From assembly GCF_030272615.1 (NCBI RefSeq), contig NC_081413.1, positions 164,333,080 to 164,397,079 of the forward strand: a DNA stretch of 64,000 bases, written 5' to 3'. The notes below the pieces were generated by a model. It ran no database searches. It was given only the letters and a program-made list of their open reading frames with translations, and was not told where the DNA came from. Shown piece by piece: positions 23,929 through 35,398 of the stretch (position 1 is its first letter; every line of letters begins with the position of its first letter). Position numbers and translations under genes: made by a program. The stretch is from Cryptomeria japonica. Lineage: Eukaryota; Streptophyta; Pinopsida; Cupressales; Cupressaceae.

Positions 23929-24119
23929 GCATTTATTATCATATTTGCTTTCATTAGTTACATAATCATGTAAGTTGCATTTATTATCATATTTGCATTC
24001 ATTAGTTACATAATCATGTAGGTTACATTTATTATCATATTTGCATTTACTACCACATTCATCGTTATATAGTTACATTCATTATCATATTTGCACATTC
24101 ATTATCATAGTTAAATTAG

Positions 24120-24480
24120 TTGTGTTCATTGCACATAATAAAGCCATCTAAAATCATTGCACTCATTAGTTCATTTTAATATTACCATTATAAGAATATT
24201 CAGTCATATCTTCATAATTGAATATTATTTAGAAAGTGTAAAAGTCAAATAGCATTATACCATTATATAATGCATCATGAAAACATATAGAGCATCATGT
24301 GGAATAAGAATAAGTGTATCATCATAATTAAATTCATTATAGAACCAAGTGTCATATAAATAAACATATAGAACATGCATATAGACTGTAGTCAAAATTG
24401 CATTACTTATAGAGATCTCAAAATAATAATAATGTGTCAGAATACAATATCATAAAAATATCTAAGGCTCAATAACATGA
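24120..24480. other. AT-rich spacer, no gene seen
   Basis: About 360 bp of AT-rich sequence lies between the 48-bp minisatellite and the low end of the PMD pseudogene. No coding or repeat feature was recognised. Confidence 0.4.
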
Positions 24481-26080
24481 TTTAAAAGTATCTCAACCAA
24501 TGTTGCCCCTCTCAAGAGCCTGTCCAGGTGCCTATTCGCTCGATCCTACCCCAGGATGACTTGGTGGTAGACGAGTTGGTCCCATCACACCCCCACTACT
24601 CGTCTCTCAAGTCGTCGATATATTAGACCTCCTCTGGGACTTGCAAGAGCGATAACTCTGCATGTACTATCCCTTAGGAACAATGGCCTCATAATGTTGA
24701 TGCCAATACATAGTCTCTTGGGCCAAATAAATAAGTCTATCATCATGTGAGTATGTACAAGTAATATGAGCAATATACTAATCATATGCATCATGAGCTA
24801 ACTACGCTTGATGAACAACATCATCTCGCTCACTATGAAAAATATCTCTCTCAACAACTACTAAATCTCATGCTATCTGCAAGCTATTCCACTCAAATAT
24901 CAATGCATCTTACTCAGAAATCCATGCCTCCTACTCCTGATGGAATAGGGCTCAATCATATCTCTTGTGTTTCTACTCTCAAGCTAGAGCATCCTATAAG
25001 ATAAGGATATGTGCTCTCATAACCTATGTATCATCACTTGGGTCAACTTCCTATCCAGCAGGTGCATCCTACAACTTGGGCATGTCAATATCCTCTATGT
25101 TGTCATATGTGCCCTTTTTCCTAGATGATCCTGATGAGGAATCATCATCCCCATTGACTAACTTAGTATCTCCACCGATGTCTATCTTCATATCACCTCC
25201 CTCCTTTCTACTCTTATCCTCACCACCCTCCTCATCTCCCCACCTGTTGTAGCTATGGCTACAACTGCTACGTCGCCTCTATCCCCACCCCCTCCTCCAT
25301 CTCCATCCTCATCTACATCATCTATGTTGTTACCCATCTATGGTGTAATGGGAACTGCAAGGTTCATCAATGGAATAGGTTGATGCCTAGCCCACCATGC
25401 ATCGTACTAAGGAGTCTTACCTAGATCACCAACTCTAGCACACCAACCCACTGTATTGGCCTCAGATTGTCAAACTCTGCAAAAGAAACATGAGACTCTA
25501 TATAGGCCCCCCAATCTAAAACCTCTTGTACTGACTGAGAAAAATAGGCAGTCACATATAGCATACCCTAGACCTCACCAAAATGATGTAGAACTTGGCT
25601 AGGAAGATGAACATCAATGATATGTTGCATCTCAATGGTCCTACCTATAAGATACCTTTGTTCTCAACAAAATGATAAATGTTGAGCATCATCCACCCAA
25701 CCGGGGACATCCAAGTAAGGCCTGCAAATAAAATGTTTTAATACATCTATAGTGTGTCGCCAGTATAGGGTATTCCCCATAACCCTATGCCTAATAGCAG
25801 TACTATACCTATATGTGTAGGGATCCTTAGCCTATAATTGAACATGAATAACTGGCCAGAAAATGGCAATATGATCCCAAGCCCAAACCTAGTGCAGCAT
25901 GATACCACAACAAATTGATTTGTACCTCAAATAAACAACCATGTGCATCTAACAATATAACAGATCACAAGTACATAGGGACCCTAGGCATAAAATCATC
26001 TATCAACAATCATCCCTGTAAGTACTCAACTCCATCCTACTAGGAATTTGTGGCATCATCTATCGGGAACCAAAAGACCT
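24480..26080 (-). pseudogene. Plant mobile domain (PMD) protein, C-terminal part, decayed
   Basis: The minus strand reads FPIDDATNS, EYLQG, FMPRVPMYL, FEVQINLLWYHA and AWDHIAIFWPV, then a long tail with scattered stops, an acidic patch and a coiled-coil-like stretch. The pattern of a conserved Phe-Pro-Asp strand, then a helical section with AW(D/E)HI, is that of PMD proteins (MAIN/MAIN-like), which also occur in DNA transposons and in some Tat retroelements. It continues the N-terminal part at 32,795-33,850. The two are separated by the 6.7-kb LTR element, with target duplication agacct on each side. It is antisense to the surrounding gypsy element. Confidence 0.55.
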
Positions 26081-26870
26081 TGTTGGCAAATGCACACTCC
26101 AATGAGAAATTGTAGGTGATTGAAGGTATTGTCATTTATGGCAACCTTACAATCATGTGATACCAGCAGGCATCGGCACCGGTAGACTCTACACCGGCAT
26201 ACAGAACACCGACACCGAAAAGGAAGATTACCGACACCTTGGCCGACAACAATTTTGTATTAATGTATTTTGTAATTAATTGTAAAATCTTTTGTAAGCC
26301 GACATGGCGGATTGTAATATGACTCATATATGTATGAGATCATTATAGATCATTTAATATATGATATGATTCTAAATATGAATAGAAGGTAGCAGACCTA
26401 ATATGCGAATTATTGGATAAGGGTTTATGTATGTAGTAGAGCTTAAACCGGTACTGAATCTGGCATAGCAAATGTTGATCTGAAGCAGTACAAGACATTG
26501 GATTTTTATAATCCAATTTTGTAAGTCAATGTGACTTCCTTTGTAACTGTGCAGTGAGCTCTAGGCACTTGGCCTTCTTGCATGTGCAGGCCCCTATTGT
26601 AAGCAGTAATATTTTCTTATTGGCTAGTAAGTGAATATTGTGGGTCACAAATCCCATCGAGGTTTTTCCCACACCAAGTTTCCTCGTTAAAATATTGTGT
26701 TATGGTGTGCTTTTCATGTTATGGTTGTTATTCTTATTTGCTGCATTATTTTTGGTTTACCGGTACACAGTTTTAATATGCTTTTCATGTTATAAGTTAA
26801 GAAAATTATTATACCGGTCAGATACTGATTCACCCCCCCCCCCCTCTCAGTATCTTTGGGAATCCTAACA
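26081..26870 (+). repeat. 5' LTR
   Basis: 790 bp. It starts TGTTGGCAAATGC and ends AATCCTAACA. It contains a C-run (26,832-26,844) followed by CTCTCAGTATC near the U5 end, a pattern shared with the copia LTR at 50,895-51,507. Confidence 0.92.
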
Positions 26871-26872
26871 AT

Positions 26873-26884
26873 TGGTATCAGAGC
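26873..26884 (+). promoter_or_regulatory. Primer-binding site (initiator Met tRNA)
   Basis: TGGTATCAGAGC, the classic plant copia primer site complementary to the 3' end of initiator methionine tRNA, two bases after the 5' LTR. Confidence 0.92.
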
Positions 26885-26941
26885 CTAGTGCTCTATTTTC
26901 AAAAGCCTAACAGCTTGAGGAAGATCTTGTCACCGGTAGAG

Positions 26942-28043
26942 ATGGAAAACTTGAGAAAGCAATTGGAAATAGCTCTTTCATACTATGATGCAGAAAAAGT
27001 AAAGAATTTCAAACTTGAGGATGATTTGAGATATTATTCAAGGACTTCAAGAAAATTTCACCATAGCAAGAAATAAAAGAAGAGAACTTTGTGAGAAGAT
27101 GCAGAAAGAGGAAGATGAAAAGGAAACTCTTAATGATCTGGTGAACCAACGAAGACAAGATAATTGTACAATGAAGAATGAGATGCAAGATATGACTATG
27201 AGATTTTGTAAAGAAATTGAAGACAGAAAGAAGAATGAAGATGACTTAACTAGAAGACTAAATGATGTTGGAAATGAAAACACAAGACTTAGTCATGAAA
27301 ATGATATGTTGAAGATAGATCTAATGCATACACAAAATGATAGAACTGAACTCATGAGACATAAAGGAATCTTGGAAAATGAACTGACTGCTGCAAATCA
27401 ACACAAAGAGAAATTCAAGAAAAGTTCAGAAGAACTTGTTGACATGCTGAAGAATCAAAAACCTAATGGTGATACAACTGGCCTTGGCTTTGAAGTTGGT
27501 GAAAGCTCCTATACTACAAACAATCATGATCATAGTAAACCGGTAAGACAACCTAATGCTTACAAATTCAATGGGAAATGCTTTAACTGTAACAAGTATG
27601 GTCATATAGAAAATTAGTGTAGATCTAGAAATTATCAGAACACTAATACACCCACCGGTCAATGTTCTAAATGCAACAAAGTTGGTCATAACTCAGAAAA
27701 TTGTAGAATGAATGTAAGATGTTATGTTTGTGGAAAATTTGGACATCTATCTAATCAATGCAGAACACATACTGGCATAGGATATGGGAAAGCTATTCAG
27801 AAAAACAATGTGACTTGTTATGCTTGTAATAAAATTGGACATATTGCAAAATTTTGTAGAAGCAAGTCTCCACCAGCAAATAACAAAGGTCCTAGTTTGA
27901 AAGGTAAAGAAAAGGTTGAAGAGGTAAAGCAAGAATTCTCAAAGAAATGGATCAAAAAATCATATCAGAATGTTGATGGAAATACTCCTCCACCAGCAAA
28001 AGAGAGTAACACTCCACCAGCAGGAGACTCTTCATCTATCTGA
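26942..28043 (+). pseudogene. gag-like protein with coiled coil and four CCHC knuckles
   Basis: The probable start is ATG 26,942 (MENLRKQLEIALSYYDAEK). A frameshift near 27,060-27,090 leads into the long frame 27,099-28,043. Residues from 27,099 to ~27,450 are a long coiled coil (KEIEDRKKNEDDLTRRLNDV, ENTRLSHENDMLK). Then come four CX2CX4HX4C knuckles: CFNCNKYGHIEN(stop)C at ~27,580, CSKCNKVGHNSENC at ~27,670, CYVCGKFGHLSNQC at ~27,720 and CYACNKIGHIAKFC at ~27,815. A TAG lies inside the first knuckle. The tail is basic. It would package RNA. Four knuckles in a row is more than the one or two usual for copia gag. Confidence 0.75.
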
Positions 28044-28347
28044 AGGAAAATCCTTGGGGGTTTAGCAACAAAATGAAAAACATGTTATTATTCCCTTGGT
28101 TGATGGTGAGAAGTTGAAATTACTTCTATACCGGTAGATGAGTTAAGTTGTGACTTAACCGGCAAGCATTAAATATGGTAGTTGGAGAAAATAACATTAT
28201 AAAGCAAGTGTTTTGTCTCCTTTTTCATTCACTGAGAATTCAAATCTTCGAGAGCATGAAAATTCCCAAGCGAAGGCATCCTTAGCGAAGAAGTGAAGCA
28301 TTTCATCAAAGCACTCATCCCTAAGGTAGATTGAGGTATTTATAACT

Positions 28348-31300
28348 ATGGCATCCTCCTCCACTCCTGAATACATTGCAAACCCTACTATGATTGAGGT
28401 TATTAAACGCCCTATACCCGTATTCAAACTAGTTCCTGAAATTGTGAAGAAAGATGATAACATAGGTGCATTCTCTCAAATTCCTAAGGGAGTAGTATAT
28501 GTTGAAAACCCTAGGATATACATACATTGTCATATAGAGGAATTAGGTGATGATGAGATCAAAAACATGTATAGGACTGTGATTTGTGATAAATCTGGAA
28601 ATATCAAGCCGGAACACAAGATAGTAGAAACCCTAGACTTTGTGGATATTCTTAGCATTCCTGTTTTCCCCGAACATATAATAAGAATAGTTCTAAGAAG
28701 AGTCCATGGTGAATTATTCTGGTTGTATTTGATTCATAAAATCACAAAAGAAGCAGTAAAAGCAGTAACAGGGTTACCTTCCACTGGTAGCAGACCTAAT
28801 AGAACAAAGAAGGTCTCGAATGACATAGTGATGAAACTAATCGTTGCAACTTTTGACAATAGGTCTCTAAGGGTAAATGATGTAAAGGAAATCAATGTCA
28901 GATTTGTCAGTATGATCTTAGGTTACAAAGCCACACATGCAAATAGATTGAACTCAGTTTATAGCCTATGTATCAAAAGTGCATATGATATGGTTAATGA
29001 TAATGCTAGAATAGATGTCTGTGAATGGCTCAAAGATGAATTGATAGACAATCTAAAGAAGATTAAAGGAGATAAGAAAGGAACCTTTAGATTTGGAAAT
29101 TTTCTTGTGTGTTTAATGTTGTATATTACTAAACAAGTACCCGGTATTGGTAGAAGAGATTTTGGCTTTGATATACTGGTAGGAAAGAAACTATTGGATC
29201 TATTGAACAACATGGGAGAAAATGAGGAGAAAAACTTAAATGAACATTTTCAAGCATTGAAGGCTCGAATGAAAACAAGAGTAAGATTGTCACAGACAAT
29301 TGTAGATAAATATCAAAAGGAAATTTTCTTTGTAATTAAAAAGGATGAAATATGGATGGAGGAAGTTGACCCTAGAACTATCTAGGTAATTGAAATGGGC
29401 TATGAGACAGATGATAACATTATTGAAACTTATGCAAAAGCCCTCCTTGAAGCACCAAAGGAACCCACTGAGAAAGTCTTTGGAAATGCTGAAACAATTG
29501 AAAGTGGAATTCAGTCAAGAAAAAGGGTTAAGAAAGTTGAAGAAAAAGTAAGGAAAGGAACCCGACGGGCAAAGGCAATTAAGGAAGATGTTTTGAAACA
29601 AACTAGTATAAAGGAAAGTGAGTTGGAAGGAATTCAACCGAAAACTCATCTTTCACCAGTTGGAACTTCCTCTGAGAGTGATATACCAGTGGTATTCAAA
29701 AGGGTAGAAAGGAAAAGAAAACCATCATCGGCACCCTCACCTACACCCAAGAAAACCAGAAAAAAGAAACAAGCAGTTAGGCCTCCTATTAAGAAGTTGA
29801 CACCTAAGAAGAAGAAGGTAAAACAAGATATTGCTCCATTGGATAAAATCTTAGTGAAATAAGTGAAGATGGAAAGTTGAAAAACATTAGCAAACTGTAC
29901 AACGCACTATCTACTAATGACAAAGAAAGCATAGAGAACAGTGTAATTTTACACTTGGACATTTACAAGAAATTTTTGATGGAAATTGTTGATGAAATAC
30001 CCAATGATCTGTATAGAAGACTAGAAGCTAGAAGGGTAGCTATTGTTGAGTTGGATAAGAAAATAAAAATTGAAAAACTACTTGTAGTGTTTTCAGTAAA
30101 CTCACCTGATGAGATAGACAAACTAATCAGTGAAGCTAACCAGACAGTATTTTCAATTGCTCACCGACACGTAGCACTGATGGTAGGTAGAGTAAATGAA
30201 GTCTCTGAGGAAACAGCAAATGCATGGGATATATTCTTTGTAGAAAAAGAGAAACAAGAAGAATTACTAAGACCCAAGACTATCAGAGTATACCAAAAGG
30301 ATAGGGATAAGGGGAAAGGTAAGGTAGGTGGACCTCCAAGCCTGAAAATAACTAATAACTTAACCCCACCTCCTTTGGATACTCCACCGGTAGAAACTAC
30401 ATACAGTCAACCGGCCAATGAGAGTATGGAGACTCCACTAGAGGATACTAATCCTGAATCTGAAATTTGGTACACTATAAATATAGATACTCAAGAAGTA
30501 AATGTTGTGGTTGACAAAGAAACCACTCAGGATAAGAAGGAAGAAGTGACTATTGAGTCACCGACTGCAGATGTTGAGGTTAAGGTTAATGATACTGTAA
30601 ACATAAGCACAGAAAAACCTACTCAGATAGAGCAACCAATAGAGCATACCACTGGTAAACCATTAGAGGAACTGGTAGATAAAACTGGAAAACAGTCAGG
30701 AGAACCGACAATGGACAGTACAGAGGTACAAACAGAGGCCACACCTGAGAAACTGGCTGTTGAGAGCTCAGAAAAACCTTCTAAGACACAGATGGAGAAA
30801 TTGGAATGGGAATAGGTTGAGACACAAGTTCAGATAGAGACAGTGCCACCGGTTAAAATTGAAAAGCCCAAACCTTTACTTATAGAAATGCAAACACAGA
30901 CTGACCTACTAGAGGTCGAATCAAGCAAGGTAATTACTAAAAATGGTAGCATGGATATTGTGAGAATAGTTGGACAGACATCTAGTACTTCTATAGCATA
31001 ATTCTGACCTACAGATGTAACAGAGGTCTTATTGGATTCAATAAAGAAGATCACAGAGTGTAACGCACAAGCCTATAAGGCTATTGATGACACCATTCCT
31101 ACTCTTAAATTAATAGCACCAAAGTGCATTGTGGATAATAAGGATTCTTTAGGTCAACTAGACACATTGTCTAAATTCATCATCGGCAACATATTGACAG
31201 TTGATCAAATAAATGAGGACACATTTAAGGAGAGAATGATTAAAGAAAAAGAGAAATTCTTTGAGGAAATTGTAAAGAAGAACAAAGAGAAAATGGACAC

Positions 31301-31808
31301 CTTATTACCGGAACTTGGAGAGACAATTTTTTATTTCAGGAAACTATATAGAGACACTTGTAAAACAAATATTCTAACAGAAGATCTAGACAAGGAAATC
31401 AACAAAGTACAAGATGAGATTAACAATATTGCTGACAATCTGATAGGTACATCAGATTCATTTTTGGAGATAGAAAAGAAAATTGCAGATCTAGAAGAGA
31501 AAATTGAGAAGTTAGAAAAAGACAAAGAGAGAATAAAGGATAAGGAAAAGAGCTTAAAATGTCAACTTGGTCCTAAACTAGATTACCTCATTTCTTTGAG
31601 AAAAGAAATTTCTAAGGCTCTAGTTCCCAAACTTAAGACATTGGAAGAGAAAATGCACATACTCACCGGTACAGTTCAGAGAACACAAGAGGCATTACAG
31701 GATATCAAAAGATTCACCGACAGTTTAAATTTGGTTTTGACAGATATTTTTCAAATTGTAACCCACCGGTTACAAGAATCTAGGCAGGACTCCACTGACA
31801 GCAAATGA
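28348..31808 (+). pseudogene. Long novel ORF replacing pol in the non-autonomous element
   Basis: It starts at ATG 28,348 (MASSSTPEY). About 1,150 codons are readable, with a TAG at 29,383, a frameshift near 29,862 and a few stops near 30,813 and 31,000. Residues 1-345 are a helical domain (VHGELFWLYLIHKITKEAVKAVTGLPSTG, RFVSMILGYKATHANRLNSVYSL, FRFGNFLVCLMLYITKQVPG). A strongly basic NLS-like stretch follows (TPKKTRKKKQ, LTPKKKKVK), then a second helical block (29,877-30,300), a Pro/Thr/Glu-rich region to ~31,000, and a coiled-coil C-terminus (FLEIEKKIADLEEKIEKLEKD, ~31,460-31,520). There is no RT, integrase, protease or envelope signature: no signal peptide or transmembrane segment is visible. 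Function is unknown. The plan matches the LINE ORF3 and the ORF at 6162-9828. Confidence 0.7.
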
Positions 31809-31988
31809 CAACCTTTGTCATTGATGTCAAAGGGGAAGTAGTGAGATGAGAAAAATGATCGGAACAGGACATCATCAGCTTAGGGGGAGCATACATTTTT
31901 TTGGGCACATAGTTTTGGTAAGATAATTTTAGCAAACCATTGTTGGACACATTCTTTTTGGATTTTTCTCATGAGTGTTGCCATCAAT

Positions 31989-32003
31989 GCCAAAGGAGGA
32001 GAT
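31989..32003 (+). promoter_or_regulatory. Polypurine tract before the 3' LTR
   Basis: GCCAAAGGAGGAGAT immediately precedes TGTTGG. The wider phrase catcaatgccaaagg.ggagattgtt also precedes the LTR of the copia element at 60,323 (minus strand), which suggests that the two share replication machinery. Confidence 0.85.
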
Positions 32004-32794
32004 TGTTGGAAAATGCACACTCCAATGAGAAATTGTAGGTGATTGAAGGGATTGTCATTGATGGCAACCTTACAATCATGTGATACCAGTAGGCACCGAC
32101 ACCGGCAGACTCTACACCGACATACAGAACACTGACACCGAAAAGGAAGATTACCGACACCCTAACCGACATCAATTTTGTATTAATGTATTTTGTAATT
32201 AATTGTAAAATCTTTTGTAAGCCGACATGGTGGATTGTAATATGACTCATATATGTATGAGATCATTGTAGATCATTTAATATATGATATGATGTGAAAT
32301 ATGAATAGAAGGTAGCAGACCTAATATGCGAATTATTGGATAAGGGTTTATGTATGTAGCAGAGCTTAAACTGGTACTAAATCTAGCATAGCAAATGTTG
32401 ATCTAAAGCAGTACAAGACATTGGATTTGTATAATTCAACTTTGTAAGTCAGTGTGACTTCCTTTGTAACTGAGCAGTGAGCTCTAGGCACTTGGCCTTC
32501 CTACATGTGTAGACCCCTATTGTAAGCAGTAATGTTCTCTTATTGGCTAGTAAGTGAATATTGTGGGTCACAAATCCCACCGAGGTTTTTCCCACACCGG
32601 GTTTCCTCGTTAAAATATTGTGTTATGGTGTGCTTTTCATGTTATGGTTGTTATTCTTATTTGCTGCATTATTTCTGGTTTACCAGTACACAATTTCAAT
32701 ATGCTTTTCATGTTATAAGTTAAAAAAATTATTATACCAGTCAGATATTGATTCACCCCCCCTCCTCCTCTTTGTATCTTTGGGAATCCTAACA
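32004..32794 (+). repeat. 3' LTR
   Basis: 791 bp, TGTTGGAAAATGC to CCTAACA, with the same landmarks as the 5' LTR and about six differences in the first 100 bp. Direct repeats agacct flank the element. Confidence 0.92.
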
Positions 32795-33850
32795 AGACCT
32801 GCTATAATTATGCATAATAAAATGGTGAGATCATCATAATCTATACTAAGGCTGCTCCATCTAATCTCATTGTCTCCATCCATTCCCAAACCATCTTGAG
32901 ATCTATGCTCAAATAGCTCACAAAGTGTAGCAATGCATACTCGATGATTATATACAACTCTCTCTCCATGAATGGGAATATGGAGAATCCTCCATACGTC
33001 CTCTGGAGAATCCTCCATATGTCCTCTAGAGTAACAGAAGCCTCCTCGATTGGCAAATGAAAAATACACATCTCAGAATGCCATCTCTTGACTAATGTTG
33101 TAATAAGACCCATATTGGTTGTAACCTCAAGGAGATGCAAAACATGGTATAATCCTACATGTGAATCTGATCAATATCCTCTTGTAGAAGCTCAATCCAT
33201 AATGCCAAACCACTTGGCCTATCTTGCCGAGTCCCAAGAACACCAAGCATTGCCTGCACGACAAACAAATTAGAGCATTAATCAAAATCATTGATTTTCA
33301 TGTTAAATTAGAGCCAAAAAAAATGAAAAATATTCTTTTATAGCGAATGTGAAATTGAAATATATTTTGTCCAACACTTATGACTCATGCGAAAGATATA
33401 ATACGCATGTGCAATGGTTAATACTCATGCGACACTCTACAAACGTATGTGATATGCACTAGTCTTATGCAAAACTATTAGAACCAATGTGCAACACTTA
33501 GCTAATGTGACACATAAAGGAACAATGCAAAAATTCAGAGATGCATGTGAATAAGTCGACATACGTATGCACAACACTTAAAATTTGGAGCTTTGGGAAA
33601 AGTTTGAAAAACAAGCAAAAAGTGGTCAAATGTTTTGAGATACTCACCATGCCTCCTATGCCAACTGGATGCTAGTATGATCAAACTTTCTCAGATAAGT
33701 GTTGTCATGATCTAACACCTGCCATCATACTCAAATCACTCACAAAAAGCTTAAAATAGTGCTCTAGATGCTAAAGACTCAAGGAATGCAAAATGAACCA
33801 AATGAGGCTTTGATTTTCTATTTATTGGCCAAAATTAGGGTTTTTCCCTC
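32795..33850 (-). pseudogene. Plant mobile domain (PMD) protein, N-terminal part, decayed
   Basis: The minus strand shows GLYHVLHLLEVTTNMGLI, LVKRWHSEMCIFHLPIEEASVTLEDI (33,150-33,020) and FVSYLSIDLKMVWEWMETMRLDG. This matches the PMD signature (LV.RW..ET..FHLP.GE.TVTL.DV), with the usual GE reading EE. A candidate intron runs 33,647-33,254 (donor GTGAGT, acceptor TGCAG), putting a short first exon at about 33,648-33,800. A TATA-like AATAAATAG and a telo-box AAACCCTAA (about 33,830-33,850) lie upstream. PMD proteins are linked to silencing and meristem maintenance and are also carried by transposons. This copy is split by the LTR element and has several stops. Confidence 0.6.
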
Positions 33851-34098
33851 CTAACGATCGTGGATCCTGTGAACGTCAAAGCACTTGTAGGTCATTCAAA
33901 TGGACTCAAAAAGTTGTGAAATCGAAAATGATGACTCATAAGCATGATATCGTTAATTTGGTCTCAATTCCATAATTTTTTGACCAAATTTCCGAGGGGG
34001 CGTATTTACACCCTACTATCGTTGAGGCATACTGGGGTAGGATTTTGTAATTTTCTTTGACACAATATTGTTCTGATATTGTCTCAAAGAGGAGAAAA
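33851..34098 (+). other. Spacer ending in a polypurine tract
   Basis: No gene. The end, CAAAGAGGAGAAAA at about 34,085-34,098, directly precedes TGTAGACACC and is a plausible plus-strand PPT for the gypsy LTR. Confidence 0.5.
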
Positions 34099-34803
34099 TG
34101 TAGACACCTAAAAATATCTCATCACTAATATGCACTAATTATTTGACTTTATTAGTTAGATAATTCTTTAATTAATTAATTAATCTAGTTATAATTCTTC
34201 TAAATTAATTTAATCATCATTTCAACATTATTAATTATTCTATTTCCCTTTAACCAATTAATCAACTAATTCTCCTTTTTATAATTAATTAAATATCTAT
34301 TATTTAATTAATTTTGAATTAATACCTTTAATTAAATAATATTTATTATTTAATCACATACAATTTCCTATAATTAAATAATTTCATTAAATTATTTAAT
34401 TAACTAATTCAAAATTCAAAATTTTGAATTTCCCCAAATGCTAATTTCAATTAATTTCAATAAATATGCATTTCAAATTCATAATTCAAAAATCAAAATT
34501 CAACTCAAATGCAAATTAAAATTGAATCAAATCAATTTCCTATAGCACATGTTGAAATCCTAACTACCACTAACTTTCAATCTAACTAGGCAATCAATTC
34601 AGTCAACTTCCCAATCAATTTAGTCATCTCCCCAGTTAACTCCTCAATCACCTTTTTCTAACTCTCAATTAGCTTTTTGAAACATATCAATCAAATTAGT
34701 TAACTGATCAATCTATCTAGTTCACTGTTCAATCTATTTAGTCATCTGATCAATCAATCCAGTTGACTCATCAATCAAATGAGTTTATCTCTCAATCAGT
34801 TCT

Positions 34804-35258
34804 TGTGAGATTTTGCCAAAATCAAGAGCTCAATGAAATGTACAAAATAGAGAGACAAAATATAGGACAAGAATAAATTGTATTCTCATCAATAGATAAA
34901 AATGGTTGTTCAATGGTTGTTCTTACATACAATGAATATGATCTTGCATATATAGGAAAGGCTATATGGATATGTGAGCACACAAACATGACATATGGCT
35001 CAATAAGAAACAAGGTTTAGGTAGGAGAAACAATAAAATATTCCACATGAGGTGGAATTATCACTCCACAATAAGTGGATATGATAGAGTAGTAACAAGA
35101 TCAACACTATAAAAGGTGGAAATTATCCTACAACACACTATTCCAATGTGGCACAAACACCCAAGTGTCTCATACCCAAACTACTATCAAATGCACTTCC
35201 TAAGTAAACTTAAGTAAGGTGTAATAATATCCATGATGAATAATTATTTACACGAACA
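34804..35258 (-). repeat. 3' LTR of the copia derivative
   Basis: On the minus strand it starts TGTTCGTGTAAATAATT and ends CAAAATCTCACA. Short open frames inside are also found in the other LTR and have no coding support. Confidence 0.85.
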
Positions 35259-35398
35259 CCCCCCCTTAAGTGCAACTTAGGGGAATGCACTTAAGTCTAC
35301 AATGCAACTAAGCAATGCAAGATGGGTCCCAGCTATGAGGCCATGTTAGGTACCCATGTACAAATGCAAATGCATGCAAACAAATGCAATGAAATCTC

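Larger units (their letters stand above)
21771..24110. repeat. 48-bp minisatellite split by LINE copy A
   Basis: One unit lies at 21,771-21,818. After the LINE, further units start at about 23,910 (partial), 23,958 and 24,006 with an exact 48-bp step, then decay by 24,110. Each unit contains catgtaagttgcatttattatcat and ends ttcattag. The LINE sits between unit copies. Confidence 0.75.
26081..32794 (+). mobile_element. Complete non-autonomous LTR retrotransposon (copia-like signals, gag plus one long novel ORF, no pol)
   Basis: Direct LTRs lie at 26,081-26,870 and 32,004-32,794, both TGTTGG...CCTAACA, about 94% alike by eye. Flanking agacct at 26,075-26,080 and 32,795-32,800 is a 6-bp target duplication (or 5 bp plus a chance match). 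The PBS is TGGTATCAGAGC at 26,873-26,884 and the PPT is AAAGGAGGAGA at 31,992-32,002. Inside are a gag with four zinc knuckles and one ~1,150-codon frame. No protease, integrase, RT or RNase H is present, so it depends on another element's enzymes. Confidence 0.92.
11963..34098 (+). mobile_element. Old Tat-type Ty3/gypsy element (internal region), with later insertions
   Basis: The plus strand holds degenerate gag, PR, RT, two RNase H domains and INT (11,963-19,500). After a non-coding stretch comes an antisense PMD pseudogene and then a polypurine tract and LTR start at 34,083-34,099. Assigning all of this to one element is inference: the 5' LTR was not recognised, and the middle is interrupted by LINE copy A and the 26,081-32,794 element. 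Tat elements with antisense PMD-like ORFs between INT and the 3' LTR are known, which supports the assignment. Many stops make it one of the oldest layers. Confidence 0.5.

Noticed and set aside
26832-26844. 13-base C run as an assembly artefact
   Set aside because: C-runs at the same place occur in the other LTR (32,757-32,762) and in the copia LTR near 50,930, so it is a genuine LTR feature, although its exact length may be uncertain.
28348-31808. Envelope-like protein in the non-autonomous LTR element
   Set aside because: No signal peptide or transmembrane helix is visible, and the C-terminus is a soluble coiled coil.
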